From assembly GCA_051744845.1 (NCBI GenBank), contig JBNJDJ010000019.1, positions 1 through 30,537 on the forward strand: a stretch of DNA of 30,537 nt, given 5' to 3'. Numbering within the stretch: position 1 is the first letter of the stretch; each line of letters opens with the position of its first letter. The stretch is from JBNJDJ01 sp051744845. GTDB taxonomy: Bacteria > Bacillota > Clostridia > Peptostreptococcales > Acidaminobacteraceae. This document shows, piece after piece, positions 1 through 8,310 of the stretch. Below the pieces are notes generated by a model that worked only from the letters and a program-made list of their open reading frames with translations, ran no database searches and had not been told where the DNA came from. The position numbers and the translations under genes were made by a program.

Positions 1-23
1 ATTAAGAATTAATGGAGGAAAAT

Positions 24-785
24 ATGAAAAGAAAAATAATAAAAATTCATGAAGATAAATGTGTTGGTTGTGGACTTTGTGTAAATGCTTGTCATGAAAG
101 TGCTTTACAATTAGTAGATGGTAAGGCAAAACTTGTTAGTGATGAATATTGTGATGGCTTAGGTAATTGCTTGCCTAGTTGTCCTACTGATGCAATTGAA
201 TTAATTGAAAGAGATGCTAAAGAATATAATGAAGAGGCAGTAGAAAATAGAAAAGAAAGGTTAACAATGGATAATAAAAAATCAAATGACAAAAAAAAGG
301 ATACACTTGCATGTGGTTGTCCAGGACATGAGGAAAAAACTTTTGAAAGAAACAAAGAAGATAATCCTTTTAAAATGAATGAAGTAAAAAAAGAAACTAA
401 GGTTAAACCTAGTTCAGATTCTAAATTGCAACAATGGCCAGTTCAAATGAAATTGATTAATCCTAATGCTAGTTATTTACAAGATGCTGATTTATTAATT
501 GCTGCTGATTGTACAGCATATGCTTATGGTAATTTTCACAACGAATTTATAAAAGATAAGATAACAATAATAGCTTGCCCTAAATTAGATGATAACGATT
601 ATAATACTAATAAATTAAAAGAAATTATTAGTAATAATAATATAGAAAGTATCACAGTTGTTAGAATGGAAGTACCTTGTTGTTCAGGTATAATATCAGC
701 TGCAAAGAAAGCTCTATTAGATACTGAGACAATTGTAAATTATAAAGAAGTTACTATCTCTACAGATGGTAAAATAATAGACTAA
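24..785 (+). CDS. Ferredoxin-like 4Fe-4S protein with C-terminal cysteine domain
   Basis: Predicted soluble iron-sulfur protein of 253 aa, probably an electron carrier or redox partner; the substrate is unknown. The N-terminus has a classical cluster motif C13-x2-C16-x2-C19-x3-C23, followed by a modified second set (CDGLGNC then CP, about residues 45-58), which is typical of a recurring family of anaerobe ferredoxins. After a lysine-rich linker comes a CGCPGH motif (about residue 97). A conserved-looking C-terminal half follows, with WPVQ, AADCTAYAYGNFH, CPKLD and MEVPCC motifs. I chose the ATG at 24 rather than the one at 12: the GGAGGAA ribosome binding site (14-20) lies between them, so the upstream ATG overlaps its own Shine-Dalgarno. 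A cupin gene follows after 14 bp; this ferredoxin/cupin pair is, to my knowledge, common in anaerobes. The family is clear; the physiological role is not. Confidence 0.85.
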   Translation: MKRKIIKIHEDKCVGCGLCVNACHESALQLVDGKAKLVSDEYCDGLGNCLPSCPTDAIELIERDAKEYNEEAVENRKERLTMDNKKSNDKKKDTLACGCPGHEEKTFERNKEDNPFKMNEVKKETKVKPSSDSKLQQWPVQMKLINPNASYLQDADLLIAADCTAYAYGNFHNEFIKDKITIIACPKLDDNDYNTNKLKEIISNNNIESITVVRMEVPCCSGIISAAKKALLDTETIVNYKEVTISTDGKIID

Positions 786-799
786 ATTAGGAGGAAATT

Positions 800-1123
800 A
801 TGATTGAAAAAGTAAAACAATATTATACTGGTGATGAAAAAAAAGTTGAAAAAATAATTATGGATGAAAATATCAATTATATTCATATGGTTTTTAATAA
901 AGGGGAAGGATTACCTGAACATTTTTCTAACTCAAATGTATATATGACAGTTTTAAGAGGTAAATTATCTATAAAATTAAATGATCAAGATGATCATATA
1001 TATGAAAAAGGAGATATTCTAGAAATACCTTATGATACTAAAATGAATGTTAGAAATAAACATAAAGAAGTTTTAGAACTATTAGTAGTTAAGGCTCCAG
1101 CACCTAAAAATTATAATAAATAA
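800..1123 (+). CDS. Small cupin-domain protein
   Basis: A single-domain cupin of 107 aa, short even for this beta-barrel superfamily. Cupin motif 1 is recognisable around PEHFSNSNVYM and the following GKLSI strand (residues about 36-57), and motif 2 around EKGDILEIPYDTKM (about 70-83). Only one clear metal-ligand histidine is present (PEH), so metal binding and catalysis are uncertain; it may be a small-molecule-binding or regulatory cupin. The start has a strong AGGAGG site 7 nt upstream. It lies 14 bp after the ferredoxin gene and before a hairpin terminator, so the two are almost certainly co-transcribed and may act in the same redox process (inference). Confidence 0.8.
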   Translation: MIEKVKQYYTGDEKKVEKIIMDENINYIHMVFNKGEGLPEHFSNSNVYMTVLRGKLSIKLNDQDDHIYEKGDILEIPYDTKMNVRNKHKEVLELLVVKAPAPKNYNK

Positions 1124-1128
1124 AGATA

Positions 1129-1158
1129 AAAGTAGCTATTAAGTTAGCTGCTTTTTTT
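1129..1158 (+). terminator. Rho-independent terminator after the cupin gene
   Basis: A 10-bp stem (1129-1138 pairing with 1145-1154, one G-U pair) with a 6-nt loop is followed by a run of T's. It begins 5 nt after the cupin stop codon and ends the ferredoxin-cupin unit. Confidence 0.85.
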
Positions 1159-1159
1159 A

Positions 1160-1187
1160 TTTAAAATATGTGTTAAAATTTTATACT
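1160..1187 (+). promoter_or_regulatory. Possible promoter for the DAK2-DegV gene
   Basis: A TTTAAA box (1160-1165) is spaced 16 bp from TATACT (1182-1187), about 50 nt before the start codon and directly after the upstream terminator. The match is moderate, and in DNA this AT-rich such boxes arise easily. Confidence 0.3.
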
Positions 1188-1235
1188 TGGGTAAACATAT
1201 ATTGTAAACAAATAAATGATTTAAGAAAGGATATT

Positions 1236-3005
1236 ATGAAAGTTATAACAGGCAAAGATATATATAATGCATTTAACAATGGAGCAGTTGAGATTAATAA
1301 AAATGAAGAAAATTTAAATTCTATGAATGTTTTTCCAGTACCAGATGGAGATACTGGATCAAATTTAGTATTTACTATTAATAGTATTTTAGATTATGTA
1401 GAAGATAAAGATAGCTTAGAGTCAGTAGTTAAAGATATGTCTAAAGGAGCAATAGCTGGTGCAAGAGGTAATTCTGGCTTTATATTTGCTCAATTTATAA
1501 ATGGATTTTATAAACAAGTTAAATCTAAAAAACATATAACTGAAAAAGAATTTATTATATATTTAGATAATACAGTTCCATATGTTTTTGAATCAATAGC
1601 TAATCCAGTAAAGGGTACTATTTTAACTATGATTCAAAAATGGACAGATTATATGATTAAAACTTATGAAAAAGAAAAAGATTTTAAAAATATTTTAAGA
1701 TCTAGTCTAAATTATTGTAAAGAGATATTAAATCAAACAACAAATGAATTAGAAGTTTTAAGAAAAAATGGAGTAGTAGATGCAGGTGCAAAAGGGTTTT
1801 ATCATTTTATAGAAGGAATATCGAAATATTTTATTCAAGGTATAGTTTTTAAAAGAAAAGTATTATTAAGAAAGACCACTATCGAATCATCTCATGAAAT
1901 TAAAAATATAGATGATAATAGTTATAGATATTGTACTGAGTTTTTTATTCAAAAAGAAAAAATAGATAAAACTTTTTTAAAAAATTATATATCAAATTTA
2001 GGAAACTCATTTATTATTACTGTTAATGATCATAGTGCAAAGATTCATATCCATACAAATGATCCAGATACTATAGCTAAAAAGTTATATTCTAAAGGCT
2101 ATAAAATAATTGAAAACAAAGTTGATGATATGTTTTTGCAAGTTAAATCTAATAATGATAAAAGTAAAAAAATTGCTCTAGTTACAGATTCAGTTGCAGA
2201 TATAGATAAAGAAATTATTAAAAAATATGATATTCATGTTATTCCTTTATTATTAAATATAAATGGGAATGAATTTTTAGATAGATTAACTATTAATTCA
2301 GATATGTTTTTTGAATTTACAAAAAGTAAAAGTGTTAAAGCTAAATCTTCAACACCAAATTTAAAATATGTGAAAAAGCTATTTAAAGAATTATCTAATA
2401 AATATGAAGAAGTGGTATATATTAGTTTAGCATCAAAATTAAGCGGTACTTATAGAAATATTTTGAATCAAACTAAAGAGTTTAAAAATATAACTGTAAT
2501 AGATAGTAAGAAAAATTCAGGTGCTCAAGGTATAGTTGTACTTAAGGCAGCAAAATATATTAAAAAAGGATTCAGTTTAGAAAAAATAAAACAAAAAATT
2601 AGTAAAGTTATTGATAATACTTTTATATATGTGGCTGTAGATAATTTTAATAGTATGGTTAAAGGAGGAAGAGTACCAAATACAGTTGGTAAAATCGGGA
2701 ACTTTTTAAATTTAAAACCTATTATTAGTTTAAATAAAGAAGGAAAAGGTATAGCTTTTGGAGGATCTTTTTCAAAAAATGGTGCTATAGATAAAATTTA
2801 TAGAAAATTGGAAAAATCAAATGAAGATTATAAAATTGAAAATATCATTATTTCATATTCTTATGATAAAAGCGAAGCTTTAAGTTTGAAAAAAAGAATT
2901 GAAAAAAATTTAAATTTAAAAGTAAATAGCATAGTAAAAATTTCGAATGTAGTTGCTATTAGTGCAGGAAAAAAAGCAATAAGTATAAGTTTTAATAGGA
3001 GGTAG
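1236..3005 (+). CDS. DAK2-DegV fusion, probable fatty-acid kinase (FakA-FakB fusion)
   Basis: A 589-aa protein. Residues 1 to about 200 form a DAK2/DhaL-type nucleotide-binding domain with the metal/ATP motif PVPDGDTGSN (D37, D39), GARGNSG, and DAGAKGFYHF. A middle domain (about 215-300) carries C233 and the pair H271/H273 (HIHT). These resemble the zinc-site ligands described for FakA of Staphylococcus. From about residue 311 a DegV domain follows (LVTDSVADI, SSTPN near 377, SLASKLSGTY, VKGGRVPN), the fatty-acid-binding fold of FakB. FakA phosphorylates fatty acids held by FakB, so here kinase and acyl carrier would be one polypeptide. The start at 1236 has an AGAAAGGA site; an upstream in-frame ATG at 1170 lacks one. 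The next gene begins 2 nt after the stop. The domain call is strong; the fatty-acid role is by family. Confidence 0.85.
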   Translation: MKVITGKDIYNAFNNGAVEINKNEENLNSMNVFPVPDGDTGSNLVFTINSILDYVEDKDSLESVVKDMSKGAIAGARGNSGFIFAQFINGFYKQVKSKKHITEKEFIIYLDNTVPYVFESIANPVKGTILTMIQKWTDYMIKTYEKEKDFKNILRSSLNYCKEILNQTTNELEVLRKNGVVDAGAKGFYHFIEGISKYFIQGIVFKRKVLLRKTTIESSHEIKNIDDNSYRYCTEFFIQKEKIDKTFLKNYISNLGNSFIITVNDHSAKIHIHTNDPDTIAKKLYSKGYKIIENKVDDMFLQVKSNNDKSKKIALVTDSVADIDKEIIKKYDIHVIPLLLNINGNEFLDRLTINSDMFFEFTKSKSVKAKSSTPNLKYVKKLFKELSNKYEEVVYISLASKLSGTYRNILNQTKEFKNITVIDSKKNSGAQGIVVLKAAKYIKKGFSLEKIKQKISKVIDNTFIYVAVDNFNSMVKGGRVPNTVGKIGNFLNLKPIISLNKEGKGIAFGGSFSKNGAIDKIYRKLEKSNEDYKIENIIISYSYDKSEALSLKKRIEKNLNLKVNSIVKISNVVAISAGKKAISISFNRR

Positions 3006-3007
3006 TT

Positions 3008-3763
3008 ATGATTTTAGAAAATTTAGTTGTGACTTGGATTTTTTTTACAATAGCTTTTTTAATAGCTAAAAAATATGATAGATTATCTATTGTAGATACA
3101 TTTTGGGGATTAAGTTTTATGGTAATAGCTGGTTATAATTTAATTATTGGAAATAAAAATATTAGTGCTTTAATAGTTACTGGATTAGTATTAATATGGG
3201 GAATTAGGTTAGCTAGTCATATTTCAATAAGAAATTTTAATAAAAAGGAAGACTATCGTTATCAAAATATGAGGGATAAATGGGATAATGTTTGGAAAAC
3301 TGCATATTTCAGAGTTTTCTTATTGCAAGGTGTATTAATGTTAATAATAGCTTATCCAATTATTATTATTAATCAAGCTAAAAATTTTAATTTTAACGCT
3401 TTTATTATATTAGGCTTAATTATCTGGATAATCGGTTTTTTATTTGAATCTATTGGTGATTATCAGCTTAAAAAATTTATAAAAAATAGAACTGATTCTA
3501 AAAAAATTATGACAAAAGGTCTTTGGTCTTATACTCGCCATCCAAATTATTTTGGAGAAGTGACAATGTGGTGGGGCATTTTTATAATTGTTTTTTCTAC
3601 AACTAAAAATATAGTTACTATTATAAGCCCAGTATTAATAACATTTTTGATTTTAAAAGTAAGTGGAGTTCCATTATTAGAAGAAAAATATGAAAATAGA
3701 AAAGGATTTAAAGAATATAAAGAAAAAACTAACAAATTTTTCCCTTGGTTTCCTAAAAAATAA
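3008..3763 (+). CDS. DUF1295 / steroid 5-alpha-reductase-like membrane protein
   Basis: A polytopic membrane protein of 251 aa with about six hydrophobic segments. It matches the DUF1295 family, related to the C-terminal domain of steroid 5-alpha reductases and isoprenylcysteine methyltransferase-like enzymes. Recognisable signatures are the N-terminal DTFWGLSF, the central FFESIGDYQ-like segment (here FLFESIGDYQLKKF) and the C-terminal YTRHPNYFGEVTMWWG motif, which contains the probable cofactor-binding residues. The true substrate in bacteria is unknown. Its AGGAGGT ribosome binding site overlaps the stop codon of the DAK2-DegV gene (2 nt apart), so the two are translationally linked; a lipid-related role for both is possible but inferred. 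Confidence 0.8.
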   Translation: MILENLVVTWIFFTIAFLIAKKYDRLSIVDTFWGLSFMVIAGYNLIIGNKNISALIVTGLVLIWGIRLASHISIRNFNKKEDYRYQNMRDKWDNVWKTAYFRVFLLQGVLMLIIAYPIIIINQAKNFNFNAFIILGLIIWIIGFLFESIGDYQLKKFIKNRTDSKKIMTKGLWSYTRHPNYFGEVTMWWGIFIIVFSTTKNIVTIISPVLITFLILKVSGVPLLEEKYENRKGFKEYKEKTNKFFPWFPKK

Positions 3764-3860
3764 ATTCAACGGTATCTTTTTAGGTAACGCTAATTTGATT
3801 TTTTAAATCATTATAAAAATGTTATAATTAAAATAAACAAATTATAATAAAGGAGAATTT

Positions 3861-4481
3861 ATGATTAAAAATATTATTTGGGATTTTGATGGAACTATTT
3901 GTGATACTTATCCACTTATGGTAAATGCTTTTATCAAAGCTCTTAAAGAAGAAGGTAAAGAAGTTAGTTTTAAAAAAGCTTATAGTTTATTAAAACAATC
4001 TTCTAAAAAAGCTTTTGATGTTTTAGATTTAAATGAAAGTTTTAGAAAAAAGTGGAAAAGTATAGAGTATAATATGGATAAAAAACAAGCTCCTTTATAC
4101 AAAGATGTATTAAAATGTATTAAATATATAGATAATAAAAAAGGGAAAAATTATATATTAACACATAGAAATAAGACTACTTATGATTTTTTAAAATATC
4201 ATAATATTGAAAAGTATTTCGAAGACGTTCTAACTATTGAACAAGCAGACTTTAGAAAACCAAATACAGATATGTTTGATACATTGATAAAAAGAAATAA
4301 TATAAATACTGAAGTTACTTTAAGTGTAGGCGATAGAATTTTAGATATGATCCCTTCCAAAAATATTGGGTTAAAAACTTGTCTTTTTAATATCGATGAA
4401 CATAAACTTAATATAAATTTAGATTATATTATAAAAGATTATAAAACCCTTTTAAAAATTTTAAAGGAAAATAATGAATAA
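3861..4481 (+). CDS. HAD-superfamily hydrolase (phosphoglycolate phosphatase-like)
   Basis: A 206-aa HAD subfamily IA phosphatase. Motif I is WDFDGTICD with nucleophile D8 and acid/base D10. A helical cap follows (about 15-80), then motif II (ILTHRN), motif III lysine (FRKPNTD) and motif IV (VGDRILDM). All four catalytic motifs are present, so the enzyme should be an active phosphomonoesterase. The substrate cannot be read from the sequence; phosphoglycolate, sugar phosphates and nucleotides are all family options. It has an AGGAG site 6 nt upstream of its ATG. The following RNase H gene starts inside its last codons (8-nt overlap), indicating an operon. Confidence 0.85.
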   Translation: MIKNIIWDFDGTICDTYPLMVNAFIKALKEEGKEVSFKKAYSLLKQSSKKAFDVLDLNESFRKKWKSIEYNMDKKQAPLYKDVLKCIKYIDNKKGKNYILTHRNKTTYDFLKYHNIEKYFEDVLTIEQADFRKPNTDMFDTLIKRNNINTEVTLSVGDRILDMIPSKNIGLKTCLFNIDEHKLNINLDYIIKDYKTLLKILKENNE

Positions 4482-5256
4482 ATATTATAAATTTAAATTA
4501 AAAATAATAAAAAATAAAGAAAATTTATACTTAATAAAAGTGTATAATCCTAAAAATTATATCTATGTTAAATTTAACTATCAAAATAGAAATATCGATA
4601 TATTATCTAAAAATGATTTGGCTATTTTTTTTAAAAGGAATAAATATCAATTGAGTAAAATATTAAGAAATATACGTAAAAGTAGTTTGTATAAAGATTT
4701 TCAAATTCCTATTGTGATTAAAGATAAAAAGGATGTTAGTGGTTTTAACAATAAAGAAAATATTATAGCTTTAGATAGATTAGATAATAAATATAAAACA
4801 TATGTAGTTGAAACTGTAGAAAAAGAAATAATAAAGGTATATTCAGATGGATCTTATCAAGAAAAAATTAAGTCAGCAGGTTTTTCATATATAATAAAAT
4901 ATCCTAATAAAGAATATGAATTAGTTACTAAGAAATCTAAGTTAAAGAGCAGTAGTTTAATTGAATTAGAAGCTGTCTTAGATGCTTTAAATTATTTAGA
5001 AAGTTATAAAAATATAAGAATCATTTCTGATTCTCAATATGTAAAAAAAGGGGCTACTGAATGGCTTCCTATTTGGCTTTTAAATGATTGGAAAACAGTA
5101 AATGGTAAAACAGCTAAAAATAAAAAATATTGGTTAAAATTATATAAATTAACTAAAGACAAATATATAGAATTTAAATGGGTAAAAGCTCATTCAAATC
5201 ACTTTGAAAATGAGCTTGCTGATTTATATGCAAAAGATATTTCTAAAAATAAATAG
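4474..5256 (+). CDS. RNase HI with an extra N-terminal domain
   Basis: A 260-aa protein whose second half is a type-1 RNase H, cutting RNA in RNA:DNA hybrids. The catalytic carboxylates D125 (YSDGS), E164 (IELEAV), D186 (SDSQYV) and D250 (ELADLYA), plus H240, are all present, with spacing close to that of E. coli RNase HI. The insertion around WLPIWLLNDWKTVNGK is the basic-protrusion region. The first ~120 residues are a lysine/asparagine-rich domain I do not recognise; it is not the usual short hybrid-binding domain with its aromatic motif. The gene overlaps the HAD gene by 8 nt and is followed after 9 bp by a TIM-barrel gene, so all three are one transcript. Confidence 0.88.
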   Translation: MNKYYKFKLKIIKNKENLYLIKVYNPKNYIYVKFNYQNRNIDILSKNDLAIFFKRNKYQLSKILRNIRKSSLYKDFQIPIVIKDKKDVSGFNNKENIIALDRLDNKYKTYVVETVEKEIIKVYSDGSYQEKIKSAGFSYIIKYPNKEYELVTKKSKLKSSSLIELEAVLDALNYLESYKNIRIISDSQYVKKGATEWLPIWLLNDWKTVNGKTAKNKKYWLKLYKLTKDKYIEFKWVKAHSNHFENELADLYAKDISKNK

Positions 5257-5265
5257 GAGTAAAAA

Positions 5266-6240
5266 ATGAAATTATTAAGTATATCTAATAGTAACTACCA
5301 TCTAAAACACTTTGATAAAAGTTGGAAAAATGTAGAAAAGTTTCTAAATGAATTTGATTTAGATGGTATTGAATTATTTCCTTATAAAAGAAAATATATT
5401 AAAGATATAAAAGATAAACACCTAATAGGGATGCATTTAAAATATTATCCTACTTGGCTAGAATTTTATAAAAATGATAAAAAAAAATTAAATGAAATTT
5501 TTAGTAATGATTTAGAAATCAAAAAATATTATGGAAGCTTAGATCCAAGTATCTTAGTAGATATTTATAGAAAAGAATTTGAAAGAGCAAAAAAATTAAA
5601 CGTAGAATATATGGTTTTTCATGTTAGTCATATAAGGCCTAAAGATGCATTTAGTTTTAGTTATGAATATAGCAATAAAGAAGTAATTAAATATACTATA
5701 GATTTAGTTAATAAAGTTTTTGATTCAAATAGTAATATTGAACTTTTATTTGAAAACCTTTGGTGGCCAGGGATGAATTTGTTAAATAAAAAAGATACTA
5801 AATATTTATTAGAAAATATTAATTATGAAAATAAAGGTATTATATTAGATCTATCACATTTAATGATAACTAATCCAAATTTAAAAAATTTAGATGAGAC
5901 TACTGAATATATTTTAAATAAAATTGATGAATTAGGAGAATTAAAAAAATATATTAAAGGTATACATATAAATTCTTCTTTGACTGGCAAATACTTAAAA
6001 AAAGATCATAAAAGAAGATTTAAAAAAATTAATAAAATTGAAGATGATTATTTAAGATATGAAAAAATAATTAACCATATTCAAAATATAGACAAACATT
6101 TACCATTTCTTAATAAAGGGATAAATAAAATAATTGAAAAAATTAATCCAAAATATTTAGTTTATGAATTTAAGTATAAGGATATTAAACAGTTAAGAAA
6201 ATTTGTTAAGAAACAAAATGAATTTATAAATGAATACTAA
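5266..6240 (+). CDS. TIM-barrel protein, sugar isomerase/endonuclease IV-like
   Basis: A 324-aa protein resembling the xylose isomerase-like/AP endonuclease 2 TIM-barrel superfamily. Barrel-strand signatures are visible: LDGIELFP (strand 2), LIGMHLKYYP (strand 3), VEYMVFHVSH (strand 4), IELLFENLWWPG (strand 5), GIILDLSHLMI (strand 6), KGIHINSS (strand 7) and YLVYEFKY (strand 8). The histidine/glutamate/aspartate residues on these strands are the usual metal ligands. Its partner RNase H could hint at nucleic-acid work, but the motifs fit a sugar isomerase/epimerase equally well. The start has a GGAG site and lies 9 bp after the RNase H stop. Function is unassigned. Confidence 0.65.
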   Translation: MKLLSISNSNYHLKHFDKSWKNVEKFLNEFDLDGIELFPYKRKYIKDIKDKHLIGMHLKYYPTWLEFYKNDKKKLNEIFSNDLEIKKYYGSLDPSILVDIYRKEFERAKKLNVEYMVFHVSHIRPKDAFSFSYEYSNKEVIKYTIDLVNKVFDSNSNIELLFENLWWPGMNLLNKKDTKYLLENINYENKGIILDLSHLMITNPNLKNLDETTEYILNKIDELGELKKYIKGIHINSSLTGKYLKKDHKRRFKKINKIEDDYLRYEKIINHIQNIDKHLPFLNKGINKIIEKINPKYLVYEFKYKDIKQLRKFVKKQNEFINEY

Positions 6241-6250
6241 ATATAAAGTT

Positions 6251-6256
6251 GGGTAT
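6251..6256 (+). promoter_or_regulatory. GGGTAT box before the first diguanylate cyclase
   Basis: TTGGGTAT sits in the 39-nt gap before the first cyclase gene, 29 nt upstream of the ATG. The same box stands at the same distance before the two divergent genes at 17.55-17.66 kb. It could be a sigma-B-type -10 element, although no convincing GTTT-like -35 box is present here. Confidence 0.3.
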
Positions 6257-6279
6257 ATAAAATATAAGAGGAGTAATAT

Positions 6280-7296
6280 ATGAAAAAAAGAAAGATAGAA
6301 TCTGAAATACATAAAGAGTCTTTAGCTTTACTATATAAATTTTTGATAATATTTAGCATTCTAACTTTTGTTGTGAATATAATAAATGATAGACCCTTTA
6401 ATGTCTATATCTTATCTATTATAAGTTTTATTTTATTATTATTTTTGTATTATTTATTGGAAATTAAATCTAGAATTTATCTATCAAAGATTATATTTTT
6501 GTCTTTTTATTCTACTATCTATATACCTATAGCTTGGATAACTTCTCCAGGAAGTTTAAGTGCAATGCCGTATTTTTCTATATTTATTTTAATTATGACA
6601 ATTTTATTTATTGAAAGAAAAAAAGAATTGATTTTTCCAACACTTATAATTTTAGAAACTTTAATATTATTCACTTTAGAGTATTTTAATATATTAAATT
6701 TAAAAGGATTTATTAGCTCAAAACAAAGACTTTTAGATATTTCAATAAACTTTTTTTTAATCAGTATTACTTTATTTATAATACTATATAAAATTATTAG
6801 ATATTATCTTAATCAACACCAAAAAGTATATTTAAAGTCTGTGATGGATGATTTAACAGGAGTTTATAATAGAAGATTTTTAATGAAAACTCTTTTATCA
6901 AAAGATAGTGAATTTATTAAAAATATAGATTATTATTCAATTATTATGATTGATATAAATAATTTCAAACCTATTAATGATATTTATGGTCATCTAGAAG
7001 GAGATAATGTTTTAAAAAAATTAGGAGAGATTTTATTGAATAATACTAGAAAATATGATATTTGTGGTAGATATGGTGGAGATGAATTTTTAGTCATATT
7101 GCCAGAAGTAAATAAATTAGAAGCAAATAATTTTTGTAAAAGGGTAACTAAAGAATTTGAAAAGTATAGTAAAAAGTATCAAAAGGTTAATTTTTCCTTA
7201 TCTTATGGAATATCTAATTCAAAAGAAAAGTCAGTAAAAGAAATAATTGATTTAGCTGATAAAAATTTATATCAAAACAAAAGAACTAGTTGTTAG
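6280..7296 (+). CDS. Multi-transmembrane diguanylate cyclase (GGDEF)
   Basis: A 338-aa membrane protein that should make c-di-GMP from two GTP. Residues ~20-180 contain about six hydrophobic helices, a membrane-embedded sensor of unknown ligand. The GGDEF domain starts at about 187 (DDLTGVYNRRF), with metal/substrate residues in DINNFKPINDIYGH and an intact GGDEF at 266-270. The RKYD motif five residues before GGDEF is a canonical RxxD inhibitory site, so product inhibition is expected. It is the first of three cyclase genes in a row (gaps of 17 and 16 bp). It has a GAGGAG site before the ATG and a TGGGTAT box 29 nt upstream of the start. Confidence 0.9.
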   Translation: MKKRKIESEIHKESLALLYKFLIIFSILTFVVNIINDRPFNVYILSIISFILLLFLYYLLEIKSRIYLSKIIFLSFYSTIYIPIAWITSPGSLSAMPYFSIFILIMTILFIERKKELIFPTLIILETLILFTLEYFNILNLKGFISSKQRLLDISINFFLISITLFIILYKIIRYYLNQHQKVYLKSVMDDLTGVYNRRFLMKTLLSKDSEFIKNIDYYSIIMIDINNFKPINDIYGHLEGDNVLKKLGEILLNNTRKYDICGRYGGDEFLVILPEVNKLEANNFCKRVTKEFEKYSKKYQKVNFSLSYGISNSKEKSVKEIIDLADKNLYQNKRTSC

Positions 7297-7313
7297 TATA
7301 AAGGAGGAAAATT

Positions 7314-8294
7314 GTGAATAAAAGGTTATTTTTTTTATTTTTAATTTTTTTATTAAGTATAAATATTACTTTTGGATCAACTGATGTAGATTTTAGTAAG
7401 ATTTTTCAAAATCACGGTTTACCTCGTTTAATTATAAATGCAGATACTGGTGAGATATTATATGCTAATAAAGCTGCAATTGACTTTTATAAATATCCTA
7501 AAGAGAAGTTGTTAAATATGGAAATTCAAGAAATAAATGTTTTAAGTGCAAAAGAAGTAGCAAAAGAAAGAGAATTAGCTTATAAAGAAGAAAGGAATTT
7601 TTTTCATTTTCAACATAAATTAGCTAATGGAGAAATTAAAGAAGTAGAAGTTCATTCGTATCCTGTCATAATAGAAGGAGAAAGAATATTATATTCAGTA
7701 ATTATAGATATTACTGAAAAAGTATTATTAGAACAAAAAGTTGATAAAAAACAACAAATAATAATACTTTTAGTTAGTTTTTTAAGTATATTATTATTAT
7801 TCTTTTTAATTTTTATTAACAAGATTAAAAATAAATATAAAAAATTGGCAGAGACAGATACATTAACTGGAGCTTATTCTAGACTTTTTTTAAAAGAGAT
7901 AGTTACTGATTTTAAAAAATTTAAAAAAGAAAATAATTATTCTTTGATTCAAATAGATATTGATGATTTTAAAAAGATTAATGATTCGTATGGACACGAT
8001 GTAGGTGATAAAGTATTACAATATTTTGTGAAAACTATTAAGGATTTTATAAGAAAAGAAGATGTAGTAATTAGATTTGGAGGAGATGAATTTTTAGTTT
8101 TACTAAAATCGTGTAAAAAGTCTAAGGCAAAAGAGATCGTTCAAAGGATAAAAAGATATTTACTAGATAATGATAAATTTGATTTTGAGATTTCTTTTTC
8201 TTATGGAATAGAATCAGTAAATGACATTGATAAGATATATAAAGCTATACAAAAAGCTGATAGGAAAATGTATAATTTAAAAAATAAAAAGTAA
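7314..8294 (+). CDS. PAS-GGDEF diguanylate cyclase with a single membrane anchor
   Basis: A 326-aa cyclase starting at GTG (7314) behind a strong GGAGG site. The N-terminus looks like a signal peptide or anchor (residues 4-20, hydrophobic, then FGST). A PAS domain follows (about 30-140: LIINADTGEILYANKAA, VIIDITEK). A second hydrophobic helix lies at about 147-167. The C-terminal cyclase has DTLTGAYSR, DIDDFKKINDSYGHD and an intact GGDEF at 256-260, with RKED as the RxxD inhibitory site. If both hydrophobic segments behave as predicted, the PAS domain lies outside the membrane, which is less usual than cytoplasmic PAS. If the N-terminal segment is not cleaved, the topology is unchanged. Confidence 0.88.
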   Translation: MNKRLFFLFLIFLLSINITFGSTDVDFSKIFQNHGLPRLIINADTGEILYANKAAIDFYKYPKEKLLNMEIQEINVLSAKEVAKERELAYKEERNFFHFQHKLANGEIKEVEVHSYPVIIEGERILYSVIIDITEKVLLEQKVDKKQQIIILLVSFLSILLLFFLIFINKIKNKYKKLAETDTLTGAYSRLFLKEIVTDFKKFKKENNYSLIQIDIDDFKKINDSYGHDVGDKVLQYFVKTIKDFIRKEDVVIRFGGDEFLVLLKSCKKSKAKEIVQRIKRYLLDNDKFDFEISFSYGIESVNDIDKIYKAIQKADRKMYNLKNKK

Positions 8295-8310
8295 AAATTA
8301 GGAGGTAATT

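Noticed and set aside
92..355. Minus-strand open frame opposite the ferredoxin gene
   Set aside because: It is antisense to a clearly recognisable protein, low in complexity (Ser/Leu-rich), and has no ribosome binding site.
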